From: Malus domestica | Lineage: Eukaryota; Streptophyta; Magnoliopsida; Rosales; Rosaceae | Length of the DNA: 64,000 nucleotides | Assembly (NCBI RefSeq): GCF_042453785.1 | Contig: NC_091674.1 | Location: forward strand, 31,507,501 to 31,571,500 | Direction of reading: 5' to 3' | Part shown: in pieces, positions 10,888-22,567 of the stretch | How the letters are laid out: every line of letters starts with the position of its first letter | Position numbering within the stretch: the stretch's first letter is position 1 | Translations under genes and position numbers: made by a program | The notes under the pieces: generated by a model | Seen by the model: the letters and a program-made list of their open reading frames with translations, nothing else | Told to the model about the DNA's origin: nothing | Database searches by the model: none

Positions 10888-12791
10888 ATGGTTAGAAATT
10901 TAGAAAATTCCACAAGCGAAAATTCTAATGTTCAAGAAATGGGATTGCGGAGATCCGTGAGGCTAAATGCGACAATAAGTGGAGCAGCACCACCACCACG
11001 AGTTTTCACCATGGGAACCACCACGGTGGCGAGGTCCATGGTGTTTTCACCATGGCTCGAGCCGTGCCATCCAAGGCTCACTGCACCAAGGCCACGACCC
11101 AAGTCGTGCCATCCAAAGTTTGCACGGGCCCGGGCCCAAGCCTCACATTCGCATGCATCACATACTAAGCAGCTTGCTCCTGCCAAGTAGCCTGCTCTCG
11201 TGACACAGCCTGCTCCTGACGAGCAGCCCACTCCCGTGGTTCAGCCTGCTTCCGTCAAGCAGCCCACTCCCGTGGCCCAGCCTGCTCCTTCCAAGCAGCC
11301 TGCTATCGTGACCCAGCCTGCTCCCGACGAGCAGCCCACTCCCGTGGTCCAGCCTGCTTCTGTCGAACAACCCACTCTCACGGCCCAACCTGCTCCTGCC
11401 GAGCAGTCTGTTCTCGTGACCCAGCCTGCTCCCGACGAGCAGCCCACTCCCATGGCCTAGCCAGCTCCAGTCGAGCAGCCCACACTCACAGCCTATCCTG
11501 CTCCAGTAGCTTTCCAAGCAGCCCAAGACTATCTCAACCATCCGGACCTACCATCGAGCCGGGGGCATTCTCACCACATTTTTTCGCGGATTTGACATTT
11601 CCCAACTCAAATCTCGCTCCCGGAGTCTACCACCCTTCCACTGCCCAAGGAGGCGCATTCCTTCCAAGCTCTTCCAATCCAAATGGCGAACAACACTCGT
11701 CTCTACAAGTCATAGAGTTGACGAGCGCCCTTGCACAACAAACAACCTTGGTGAATCAACTTTTGCAATGCATCAGGATCCAACGTGCCCCAGACGAGGT
11801 ATCCCGAAGTAGGACAAGGGCAGACGGACTTTTCCAGCAGCGTCCCAGTAAGCAGCCACTCGACCAGCCACAAGCCGAACATTTGAGCAGTGTACATTCC
11901 AATCTTAGCGCACAGAGGAACATACACTCTCGACTAGGCCCACTGATGAGCATACATTCACGGTTGAGGTCATACTCCGATAGTCAACATGAGCAACCTT
12001 TCAGACAAATTGTCCATTTGCGGCTAAGCCCACAAGGAGCATCATCCACCTCACATCAGAGTAGGCAGCACGACGGACGGAGAGAAACAGTCACTCAATC
12101 CAGCTCAAGTTCAACTAGCAGCCTGCGAAGAACTCGTTCGCCTGCTAGGAACGCACCACATGCACTGCATCAGCGGCATAGACGAGCCAAACACATGGAA
12201 GAGCAGCCTAGACCAGCAAGTCATGGCTGGGGGCAACTGAGAGCTCCGCTACCCCAACAAAGGCACATTCAGGAAAAAGTAGAGAGACTATTGACCAAGC
12301 GATTGCATGATTTCCAACGCAACGAGGTCACCGACGAGGCACTACGACGAAACATGACCAACATAAGCAGGTCACCCTTCACGGATGAGATCGAGCAGGC
12401 AGAGCCTCCACGCGAGTTCAGCATGCCACATTTCACATCTTTCAAAGGGGTTGAAGACCCGAAGAGACACTTAAAGCGCTACCGAAGCGCAATGATCCTT
12501 TATCGATACAACGATGATCTCATATGCAAGATATTCGCCACCACTCTACAAGGTGAGGCGCAAGATTGGTTCTACACCCTGCCGCCACAATCCATCCAGA
12601 ATTTCTACGAACTTTCTTTGGTTTTCACCAAAGAATATTCATCTTATCGCTCGATCAAAAAGAAGTCTGACCATTTGTTTGACGTCAAGAAGAACCCAAA
12701 GGAATCGCCTCGCGACTATGTGAGGAGGTTCAAAGTAGAAAAGGTAAAAATAGTCGGATGCAACGACTCGATAGCTAGAGCAGCCTTCTAA
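10888..12791 (+). pseudogene. Gypsy gag remnant
   Basis: An ATG at 10888 opens MVRNLENSTSENSNVQEMGL and runs about 100 codons before a stop. The reading frame then shifts through a proline/glutamine repeat. The main block (11592-12791, about 400 codons) has a Ser/Arg/Gln-rich first part and then the plant retrotransposon gag core: FSMPHFTSFKGVEDPKRHLK, ATTLQGEAQDWFYTLPP, SIQNFYELSLVFTKEYSS and ESPRDYVRRFKVEKVKI. The Tyr-arginine motif DYVRRF is typical of this domain. A stop follows IARAAF at 12791 in the middle of the usual domain. No zinc knuckle is visible after it. Confidence 0.8.
11190..11525 (+). repeat. GC-rich minisatellite within gag, about 30-bp period
   Basis: Roughly ten copies of a unit like CAGCCTGCTCCCGACGAG / CAGCCCACTCCCGTGGTC are arranged in tandem. 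Read on the plus strand they encode QPAPDEQPTPVVQPASVKQP-type decapeptides. The frame stays open from 11200 to 11460. Copies differ mainly by single substitutions. Confidence 0.85.
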
Positions 12792-12799
12792 AAAGGCTT

Positions 12800-14101
12800 C
12801 CAGCAGACCACCCGCTATTCGGAAAATTGATCATGAAAGAAGATCTAACTCTAGCAGACTCTTTTACTTTGGCAGAGAAGCATGCACTTTGGGATAAGGC
12901 TCGCCAATGCACATTCAAGAATTTGAAGAAGTACCCGACATCACCTCCCTAGAAGCAGCGGATGACTTATTCGCATGTTTGACGGTATCTAAAGTAGCAA
13001 TAAGCTCTACCATCATGCGAGAAGAGCTGGAGGCCCGACTACCTGTATTCTACAGTTCAAAAGCTCTCATCGATGCTATTAAAAATTCAAAAGCTAACTT
13101 TGGCGATAATTGTTGTAACCCAAAAGCTTAAGTTTTACCTTCAAATGCAAGCAGTCATCATCATGACGCACTATTCTGCCGAATCCAAACCGGCGACGAT
13201 AAAGGCGTAGACCCTGGCAGATGCAAAGTTTTCTGACGAACGCAAAAACTCGGCCCAACGACGCCCCGAAGGCAGCCGAGCACACTTTAGCCATACCTGC
13301 TCCCTCAATGGAGATTTCTGGCGTTTGCATGTCAACGGCGCATCCAACTACGAAGGCTCGTGAGCAGTCGTGGTTCTTGCCACCCCAGACGTTTCAATGC
13401 TTAAGCAGGCGATCACTCTAAACTTCAAAGCATCTAACAACGAAGCAGAGTACGAAACCCCATTAGCAGGCCTTCGAATGACAAAAGACTTGGTGGTGAA
13501 AAAGCTTTCCATTCATTCCGAGTCCTAACTAATCACCAGCCAGACTACCAGGGGCAAAGGCATGATAATCGTGGTAACCGACTACTTCACCAAAAAAGTA
13601 GAAGCAGAGCCTATGACGATCATGGTTCAGGCGGACATAGAGCGCTTCATATGAAGGAGTATCATTTGTCGATTTGGCATCTTTTAATCCATCGTCATCG
13701 ACAACGGCCCGTAATTCGTGGGCAAAAATTTGGTGAAGTTTTTCCAAAAATATGGCATCAAGCAGCACATGTCTACGCTAAGATATCCTCAAGGCAATAG
13801 GCGAGCCAAAGCATCCACTAAGATGATCCTCGACTGCCACAAGAAATCCCCTACCATTAAGAAAAGAAAATGGCCAGATGAACTCCAAGAATGTCTATGG
13901 CGTATCGCACAACCAAAAGATGAGCAACCGAATGGATATGGCCACAAGCTTAGATCTGGCAGAAGAGAGGCGCGAACAGACTATCACTCGCATTGCAGCT
14001 TACCAGCATTAACTCCTCTCCAGCTACAACAAAAGAGCCAAGATCCAGCATTTCCAGCTCGGAGATCTGGTCATAAGAAAAACCTTCATCACTACCAGTA
14101 G
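12800..14101 (+). pseudogene. Gypsy pol remnant: RT connection, RNase H and integrase
   Basis: Protease and the reverse transcriptase core (no YxDD motif) are missing. What remains starts with the RT/RNase H connection (EELEARLPVFYSSKALIDA). RNase H follows, with LHVNGAS, AVVVLATPDVSMLKQAITL and SNNEAEYETPLAGLRM; the Asp of the usual DGA is replaced by Asn here. The integrase core comes last: IIVVTDYFTKKVEAEP, ICRFGIF, IDNGP then FVGKNLVKFFQKYGIKQH, and TLRYPQGN. Several stop codons and frame changes interrupt it. The integrase Asp residues (VTDYF and IDNGP) are still visible, and the trailing Glu position is changed. Confidence 0.82.
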
Positions 14102-15439
14102 AAAAGGCTCAAAAAATATGGATCCCATCTGGGAAAGTCTGTACAAGATCAGCAGAGTAGGTGGCAAGAACAATTACACCCTCGCCATCATAAAACGACA
14201 AAAAGATTGAAAAACAGTGGAACACCTACAATCTGAGGAAGTACCATGTGTGAGCTCTCGCTACATCAAAGCCTGAAGACTCAAGCAGCTCGAAGGGCAC
14301 TACCTCACCAGCCGAGAATTATCCAGTTGTTATGCAGTTCTTACCTTATATCTAAGTTCTCGTTCATTTAACTCGTTTTTTAATGAGGAATTCAGAAGTA
14401 ATCACGACTTGGCTTGGCTGCATGCTTACAACAACTAATCACTCCTGCACTTCAAAAGAAGACTGCGCCCTTCTTAAGGACTTACCGTAGGAATTGCGCC
14501 CCCAGAGGGACCAACCATGCTCTCCAGTGCGAGAGGGTAAACTAATTGCTCTCCAACGCGAGAGGGTAAACCAATTTCTCGACACCCATATGGGTCAGCT
14601 CTCCAAGAACGGGAGGATAAACTCTACACTCCGAATATCCAGACGTGGATGAGCCGGGCTGCCCTAGTATAACTAGATGCACGATGACTTGCACCGGGAT
14701 TCCTAGAAGTAGCTGCAATGGTCTTTTTCAAGGCTTAGCTAACTGAAGGATTTTGGGTTTCTTGGCCTAATCCATGGGGAACCGGGCCCTAGAGACGGAG
14801 AGGGCACATTACGCAGTACATCCGATGGATGGCTGCCCTGGAATCCTAAAGCTGCTACCGAGTGCACTAAGGTAGCCTACGGATTCCGGAAGACTGCCTA
14901 CGGCTTGCCCTTCGAGCAATAAAGCCGCACTAGACTTATACAACCACACATTCTTGTGAAAGGTTAAACAAGCTAGCATGCATATATGAAGTTTTATCCA
15001 CTGCCGACATGCTACGTAGTCGATAAGCTTCACTTCTGCCAAGCGCGGAACAACCTACACCAAGTCCTAAAGTGTTGTGATACTTGCTACGCAACCTACG
15101 GAATTGGAGAAAGTCAAGGTTAACAGCCTAGTGGTTACGCGGACTTGTCTGCTTCTATAAGTAAGGCATCCGGCTGCCAACCCAATGGCTAACGACTTTG
15201 CAAAGTTCTACACCAACACCTACGGCTGCATAGGCTACGCGAGCTTGTCTGCTTATAAAAAAGTAGCATGCTTGCCACTGGTCTATCAAGTCTAAAGGTT
15301 AGGGCATGAACAAAAGAAGCAAAAATGAAGAAAAACTAAGGAAAACATGTTTATAAACGACTAGCAAAGGCTGAAGGAGTTCAAGCAAAATAAGAGCTAC
15401 AAGGAAAAACAAAGAAAATCTTAAAGGCTACCTAGATGA
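14102..15439. other. Noncoding 3' segment of Gypsy element
   Basis: No coding block is recognised. Repeated words such as GCGAGAGGGTAAAC (14525-14580) and CTACGGAT/CTGCCTACGG (14870-15250) give it a low-level repetitive texture. Long noncoding 3' regions are normal for Tat-type elements. Confidence 0.5.
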
Positions 15440-16264
15440 TTACACTTTAGCAGCCTGGACATCCCATGACTATCCGGTCGCCACACCTTCAGCAGCCACG
15501 AAGCTCTTAGTAGCGGCATCACCCCCGACTGTTCCAGCCTGGGCACCAACTTCTCCAACTACTTCACCAATACCAACATGGACGCGCTGCAGCTCATCCA
15601 CTTATTTCTTCAAACTTTCGTTGATCTTCAGTACACCTTGAAGTTCCAACACTTGGGGTTCAAGCCTATCGACGATTCTCTTGAAGTGGATCACTTGATT
15701 ATAAGCAGCAATCAACTTTTCATCATTTGCATAAGCAGCGAAAGAAGTCTTTGGTTTTTTCTCAGCCAACATCTCTTGAGCAGGCAGGGAAAATCCCTTT
15801 TCCCACATTCACTTGCAACAGGATCCACAACGATGATTGGACGAGCCAATGCATCCGCCTTGATCCTATTCACCTCTTATTTTGGGAGCAGCCCACGTTT
15901 CTCCTAACGAAAAGAGTTAAAGTAGCCAACGCCATTCATGGTACCCAGCATGGGAGTTCAACCCAACATTCCAGCAGCTCATGAGGCTCGCAACCTCTTC
16001 ATTTTTCTCAATCACCTGCCTAGCTCGCGTCATGTCCAAAAGCCCAAAAAGACATGAGTCATGTGACTCATCTAGCACTGCGCCACATCGCCACAATTTG
16101 TGGGCCCAGCCATACAAGCTGCCTTTGGTTTTAGCCAAGTCGAGCAGCTTAAAGCAGTGGTCCCTGCCACAATACCTCATCGGTCCATGCCGAGCCGACT
16201 CCTGGCCCATGTCAGCCAACATGCCGCACCACCCCGACGGCTGCCCTGATGTAGCACCATCCAA
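15440..16264 (-). pseudogene. Antisense ORF remnant in the Gypsy 3' region
   Basis: The minus strand holds two open blocks in different frames. One is at 16264-15917 (CFKLLDLAKTKGSLYGWAHK, then LLDMTRARQVIEKNEEVASL). The other is at 15808-15440 (KPKTSFAAYANDEKLIAAYN, FKRIVDRLEPQVLELQGVLK, ending SWDVQAAKV with two internal stops). The second block looks coiled-coil-like. Antisense ORFs between pol and the 3' LTR are known in some Tat-lineage elements; relating this one to them is an inference. The function is unknown. Confidence 0.5.
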
Positions 16265-16635
16265 GAAGAAGACAAGGAAAATTAATTTTTTCTTACCTCA
16301 GTGCGACATGAAGAAGACGAAGAAAGCAACGAAAGACGGTCATTTGCACGGGCAAGATGTAGAAAATTGCTAGATGAGGGGAACAAATATCCTCTAAGCT
16401 ATCTCTCTCTTGTAGTGTAGAATAAATCGCTCTCCAAAGTTGATTTAATAACCCACTTAAGGTGGACTTAAATAGGCTTTGAGAGAAATTTATTTCCCTT
16501 TCCTAGAAGGATCTAATTTCCTATTAAAGAGAGAATCTACATCAAAATAGGAAGCAGTCCCACGTTTCCTAAAGCAAGATGATCTATACACCTGCTACCC
16601 TTTCCTACGAGCAGCCCAACAGGTGTGGGAGCATT

Positions 16636-17361
16636 TGTGGAGCCAAAAATAATCGCAAGGCGACATGTGGATTCTTGGGTAAAAGAAGACAAAAATACCC
16701 TTGAGGCATACTGGGATTCCTACGCACGAGCAACGGGCAATCATCCCTAAACCAAGTCAAAAGTGCCCAAAATAGGTAACAATTTAAAGCCTATTTCATC
16801 AAATCCTTTCTATAAGGTAATTCCTAAAACCTAATTTATTCTATATATTTTGTATTCCATTATTTAGCTAATCAATTAGCTAAATGATATTTTCCTTTCA
16901 TGTTCCCTAAAAATTGATTAATTAAGGGATTAATTACCTAATCAATCCCTTAATTATCAATTAAAACACCCATTCACACCTAAAACTGCTAAGAGGCCGG
17001 CCACCTCCATTTTCCTAACCTTTTTCACTTTTCTCCATTTTATTACCCCATTTATACAAATAATCAATTTTGTAACTCCTAATTAAACCTAAATTAAACC
17101 CAAAAAACCCTAGCCACCTCCTATCCCTATAAATATACTCTCATTCTCACCAAAAAAGCCAATTCCAACACTTTGGCAAAAATCCCAAAATTCTCTAAAC
17201 ACTCTTTCTCTCTAAATTCTAACTTTGGCATCAGAGGTTCTTCGGCCAAAGCCCCCCCATTCATCATGGGAGCGTGAGGCTCTTGGCCTTAACCTAAGGT
17301 GTTAATTGTTTTGTAGGTGCAAAATTGTCTAAGATCAAGGAGAAAGAAATTTGCATCCACA
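16636..17361 (+). repeat. 3' LTR of Gypsy element
   Basis: This is the 726-bp partner of the 5' LTR, with about 96% identity by eye. Upstream sequence AACAGGTGTGGGAGCATT is a weak polypurine tract. Confidence 0.9.
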
Positions 17362-17366
17362 ATGGC

Positions 17367-17723
17367 CTTAATCAAAACAAACCAAAATAGCTCAGGTCAG
17401 GCCCCACTCTCACTCATGATTGGTGCTACTTATCTGTAGTTGTGGACCTGTGGTCATGCTTTCCATTTCAGTCGGAGTAAGATTCTCTTTCTTTCTAAAT
17501 TTCTATATTTCTCTCACACTTTCCTCTTTGTCTTTCTCTATCTATAAGTTGACTTTTTATAGAGAGAGAAGTACAAAGGTGAGGGGATTGGAGGGGAGGA
17601 AGATTTGAGGGGAGATAATCTTACTCCATTTTAGCTTTATCTGGATGTCATTGTGAAGAGAATTTTTATAGGCTTCTTATACATAAGTCAAGTCAAGTAA
17701 TAATTTTTTCATGTGCTATGTAC
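17367..17723. other. Region without gene
   Basis: Only AT-rich and CT/GA-rich sequence is seen. It is the right flank of the Gypsy insertion. Confidence 0.4.
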
Positions 17724-17897
17724 TTTTTTTTTTTAACAAAAGATATTATCTACACTAAAGGGTGGATGAGTGGGTTAAGACTCATAATGGGCTAGTAATA
17801 ATTTGGTTCATATTCACTTTTGGCAAGAATAAAATATAAGACTTCTTACTTATAAGTGAAAAGGAATACCACTAGACTGTACTATTAAGTGGCACAT
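17724..17897 (-). mobile_element. tRNA-derived SINE, copy 1
   Basis: Read on the minus strand it starts near GTCTAGTGGTATTCC (box A-like). A short stem-like stretch CACTTATAAGTAAG and a decayed box B follow, and it ends in a long A run (T run at 17724-17734 on the plus strand). Confidence 0.6.
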
Positions 17898-17932
17898 TTT
17901 GTGTACTGCTAAATGACAAAATTGATATGTTA

Positions 17933-18075
17933 TGTTTTTTTAAACAAACTATATTTATCTACACTAAGGGGTGGGGAGTAGGCTAAGCCTTACAATGAGG
18001 TAACAATAATGTGGTTAAAATTCGCCTTTGTCGAGAATCGAACCTAAAACCTCTCACTTACAAGTGAAAAAAATT
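17933..18075 (-). mobile_element. tRNA-derived SINE, copy 2, head-truncated
   Basis: The minus strand shows CACTTGTAAGTGAGAGGTTT, then a well-kept box B (GGTTCGATTC). The body ends CCCACCCCTTAGTGTAGATA and is followed by an A run. The box A half is missing. It has the same orientation as copy 1 and lies about 35 bp from it. Confidence 0.65.
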
Positions 18076-18200
18076 AAATTTGTGAAAAATAAATATAATA
18101 ATTTGATAGCATTATTAGTGTTGTGCCCATTCATCACACTAAAAAATTGCTCTCTCAAGATTATGAGTTTTAAACTCTTGATGAGGCGCCGAATAGTTTA

Positions 18201-20595
18201 TGACACACCCCGACCAGAATCGAGGCATGTTAGCCGTCACGTGAAGGTGACGTAGCCATGTGCGCAGTGCGGAAGTGATAGTGATATGAAAATGTGGGTA
18301 AATAAAAACCAAACCAACTAGTTTACACTAGACAAATATATAAGTGCGAGTGAAGGTATTTAAAGTGTAGATATATATATTCAGAGCATAGGTAACCTAA
18401 GTGCAGTCCAGCAGGCTAAGTATTAATTATACAGGACATGAAATGAAGTTCCTACATTAATTGAAGTATGTCAGAACCGCCGTAGAGTCCTCGTAAGCTA
18501 CCAACAAGAATGTCTAACTAGAACCTGGAGGGGCGCAAAACAGAAAATGTGAGTGGGCAAAAACAAAGATTTTTAAAACCATTTCTCTTTCCAAAAATAA
18601 TAACCCATCACCGTAATACCCGTATAATTTCCTAGAAAATAGTAATACATACGTATGTAGAAATCATGCTCAAGGGTAGTGAAAACCAAGTATATGCCAT
18701 GTCAAGTATCTCAGTAATGAAATAAGTAAGCCAGGTCAAATAAATCAATGTAAACTGATATGTTAGCCAGAGTCACCTAACGTGACATGTACGGTTGAGC
18801 CTATAACTCATCTACCAATTTCTGCATAAGAGTCGGAACCACCTAATATGGTCTCTATGACAGGCTGGGTGTAAATAGACGCCCTCAAGTGCTACGATCA
18901 CGTGAAGGCTGTGCAAAGTATCGTAATTCATATACGAGTCGGAACCACCTAATGTGGTCTGTATGATAGGCTAGCACCTGCCTTGGATCTAAGGTGAGTG
19001 TATGGTGCGGGAGGTGAATGATCACGTGAAGGCTAGGCCCTGGTCTCGGGTGGAGCACTAACACCGGGGTGCAAGATAATGAGCACTAAATGCATCTAAA
19101 CATAACCATACACACTGCAATTACTATCATCAATATGTACTCACCTGAAACTTACCTGGGCGTTCGCAGTGTCATGCAATAATATGCATATCTATACTAA
19201 TGCATATACCAAAATGTAATGCAATTGACATGGCATTTAAAAACGTAAATCCATTTAAAACCATTTATAGGAAAATGGAAAATATATATACATATATATA
19301 GAAAACCAAAAGCCCACTCACTGGTATGTAGCAGGGTTGTAACCCCCAAGTCTCGCATGGCTACGCTCGTCCTCTGGAAACGTCTCACCTACATGCGAAA
19401 CAACTAATTTAACGTTAATTCAAAAGTACATAACCAAAACCGTGCAATAACTTCTCACGTGTTGCTCAATTGGAGTGTTTGAATATATCATCGTGGCTTA
19501 CTTAACACCACGAGCATCCCTATATTTTAGAAAAAAAATTTGATGTCTCATGCGCCCTCATGTGCTAGCCACGCGCAGGCACATGCCTGGCACACTGATG
19601 GAATCCCCAACGACGTTAGGAAAAATATTTTGTTAAATAGAAGCATATTCCGTTAAATTTACTTGATGCCGTTAGTATATTCCATCAAAATTGACGGAAT
19701 ATTTTGTCTTCTCTGGTGGCTTTGCCGAAGCTGCCGCTGACCGCCGTCTGCAACGCCGGATTCTGGAAAATCTTAAAACCTTAGTTTCTACTTCATTTTT
19801 CAACCAAAATTCACAAAGTTTATATAGATTTGAAGCTATCAACAAGGAGAACATAATCATACATATTTGGGGACCTAAAACCTTCAGGAACTGGTTGGAA
19901 AATAGCTCAACACAACCGGGCAAAATTGGAACTCGACAAACCTGAGTATATCGACGTTCGAACCACTCCAAAACTAGCCTAGGATCCTTATAGAGTCGAT
20001 TATGACCCTTTTTTAGATTATAATCTCGTGAAATGTCCACGATCACATTGGAGTGACAAAGACCTCGCCGGAGCTTATGGTTCTTCTCGATTCCGACGTC
20101 ATTTCTTCGAACAAATAGGCTCGCGGGAATGCAAGGAACTCGAAGGTGGTCCTTAGAAGTTCGATCTGTGAGGTTTTGATGGCGTTTGAAGATTGGAGGA
20201 CTCGGGTCATACAGATGAGAAAGAGCGTTCGAGAAGGAATGAGAGAATAGGGTTACACGTGTGTGTGTGTGGTCACGGGTTGGCCAAAAGAAGAACAAAT
20301 CTCAAGCCCTAATTGGGCTATAGAATTTAGGGTTTAAGCAATTGAGTCCAAATGGAAATAAAACCAACCCCAACCCCAATTCCACTTATTCATTCGTAAC
20401 ATTTCCGTTACGAACTTGATTAGGCCCTAACTCGCGTCAACACGTTTATGATGACGCGTACAATTTAATTACGTCAACGAGAAAAATAATTTAAAACTAT
20501 ATACGTACATCCACGTCACTAAGCCCCAAAGGTATAATCATCATTTTCACACATTCGGGGAAAAAATATATTTTTATTCGGGACGAGTTGTCACA
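18201..20595 (-). mobile_element. 2.4-kb solo LTR-like element with 5-bp target duplication
   Basis: On the minus strand it begins TGTGACAACTCGTCCCGAA and ends TCTGGTCGGGGTGTGTCA, so it has TG..CA ends. It is flanked by perfect GTTTA pentamers (18196-18200 and 20596-20600), as for an LTR retrotransposon integrase product. No internal domain or second copy is present, so a solo LTR is the simplest reading. A 208-codon minus-strand open frame (19672-20298) has no recognisable similarity and is not claimed as a gene. Confidence 0.7.
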
Positions 20596-20794
20596 GTTTA
20601 TCTGCCCTGTGTTCTCAATCTAATGAACCAACTACTTAGTTCTTCTTCCGTTGTGCATCACATGTGTGTTTTTCTCTACTCTTCCACTCCTCAGTCCATG
20701 AATTCCAGTTTATCTGCTAAATGCTTGTTTTCCATTGAGAAGCCTCTTCTAACCACTGTGTTTGCTATCCACCTTGAGAGTAAGTCGTTGCCAT

Positions 20795-20905
20795 GGTCTA
20801 AAATATCCATAATATCCCGATATTTCCATCGAAATTTCCGGGTTTTTGGACTACCGATATTTTTTTGGACTACTGATATTTCCGATATCATCGATATTTT
20901 AGACC
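20795..20905. repeat. GATATTTCC-type repeat with palindromic ends
   Basis: It starts GGTCTAAAATATC and ends GATATTTTAGACC, exact inverted ends of 13 bp. Inside are runs of CGATATTTCC / CCATCGAAATTTCC. A shorter relative lies at 21213-21300. Confidence 0.55.
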
Positions 20906-21212
20906 TTACTAAGTCACTCATGTATCTTACCATGCAATGTATAAAGTGTAAAATATTGTACTAATTCATTATATATAAATGATTATGGTGTGTTTAAACT
21001 TCTTTCATTAATTACTACATATTTTCTACACTCACAATGTTTGCCATCTCGCTATATAATCAACTTAAATCAGTTATATCTATCATGCAATGCATTTCCT
21101 TCTAATTTTTTACGATAAACTAATAGATAATTGACTAAATAAACATCTTGCAAAGTTTCAATAAAAATTTCCAAGTTTTTCTTACAATTTCCGTGGTTTT
21201 TATTCAATTTGT

Positions 21213-21300
21213 ATCGATATCGATAATATCCCGATATTTCCATCGAAATTTTCATGTTTTTGGACTACCGATATTTCCGATATCATTGATATTTTATATT
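21213..21300. repeat. Second GATATTTCC-type repeat
   Basis: It shares AATATCCCGATATTTCCATC and TTTTTGGACTACCGATATTT with the copy at 20795-20905 but lacks its palindromic left end. Confidence 0.5.
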
Positions 21301-22562
21301 GCTCACTCAGATGAATGTGTGCAAAACCACTTTGCAGCTAGTTTGGGTCTCCACGCCGCATTCTTCTACGATTCTGATGGGTTTTCTTTTCTTGCTTTAT
21401 TGCCATCATAAGTTTTTTCTAGTTGGTCATCAAGTGATATGGTTACTATTATTGATTGCTTATTTCTTTTGCTGAGTATTTTAGAGGCAAAGTTGCATAT
21501 TCTTTGGGCATATTTGTAGTTGTAAAACTAGGGATTAGATTTGTTTTCATTTAGAACTTCTTTGCATATGCGGTTTTGTTTTATAGCCTTTGTGTTTTGT
21601 GATTCTAACCGCGTAACGGTGACTCAAACAAAGAATTGATGAGGTATATAATAGTTGTGGCGAAGTCTATTTACTTCAGCTGACGAAGTCTTGGGTCATC
21701 ATGTGCTATGTTGGGTCATCATGTGCTATGTTTGAACTTCTTTATCCAGTTGAACTACTAGCATTTTTTTATAGAATTTATGTCAATAACATTTTCCTCG
21801 GTCAATAAATCATATGTTGACAATAAAAAAAACAAAAAAAAACCAGGCAAGGAGGCGGCCACTGAGCATTATTTTTGCGTTGACAATCTTCCAACGTGGC
21901 ACGCAAGAAGTGGACCAGACTGGTACACTTTGTTGCCTGGAGTGGCGTGCACCTCTCATATCATCATTCATTCATCAAGTAAAAATCTCGATCGATGTCC
22001 AATATAGGCAGCGGCATCCTAACGCAACACCGACTGCCTCTAGGCCTCTACCTTAGCCGAAATCGGCAAATGTATAAAAAGCATAGCCACGCTAGCCACG
22101 TGCTTCTTTCCCTTTTTATTTTTTATTTTTTTAATAAAAGAGGAGATACTTTAGATTTGTTTCCGTCCCAGTCACCGGCCTCGGCAAATCAGAAGCTGGA
22201 GTTAGATATATATGCTTCGGTGATGCAACATGTCCATGCACGTGGAGCTCTCACGGCTCTTGACGGTGGGCTCATGGAAGCTGCTCGGCCGTGGGCCTGC
22301 GGATGTCCGGTCTGGCTATATGTCGCTCAGGAGTCAGGGATGATGAAAAATGTTCGAATGTGGACGTAGAGTACCCTTGAACAAGCTTGAATGTATACAA
22401 GTTAGTATTTCATCGATGGGAAATTCGATTTAAAATTAGGAAAAAAAAAGGGGAAAGATTCCATATTTTTGGCATGGTAAAAACAGATTGTTAAATAAAT
22501 ACAAATAACAACTGCATTAGATATGGAATTGAAAATGAAATGGAACACCTCATTTGTCCACG
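21301..22562. other. Region without recognisable gene
   Basis: Several open stretches exist on both strands. None shows a domain, splice pattern or family resemblance that could be named. A 19-bp tandem repeat (TTGGGTCATCATGTGCTATG) occurs at about 21691-21730. Confidence 0.4.
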
Positions 22563-22567
22563 TAAGA

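Larger units (their letters stand above)
9998..17361 (+). mobile_element. Ty3/Gypsy LTR retrotransposon, defective
   Basis: Two direct repeats of exactly 726 bp (9998-10723 and 16636-17361) begin TGTGGAGC and end ATCCACA, so TGTGGA/TCCACA form the terminal inverted repeat. The flanking pentamers ATGGT (9993-9997) and ATGGC (17362-17366) are a near-perfect target duplication. The interior runs gag, then RT-connection, RNase H and integrase remnants, then a long 3' segment with an antisense coding remnant. This order and antisense ORF recall the Tat branch of Gypsy elements. By eye the LTRs differ at roughly 25-30 sites, so the insertion is fairly young. The coding part is nevertheless badly broken, so it was probably moved in trans. 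Confidence 0.93.

Noticed and set aside
10932..11541. Long minus-strand frames with Gly/Ser/Arg repeats
   Set aside because: They are the reverse reading of the GC-rich minisatellite in gag and have no independent support.
19672..20298. 208-codon minus-strand open frame
   Set aside because: It lies wholly inside the solo LTR-like element and no domain or family is recognisable. It is mentioned with the element only.
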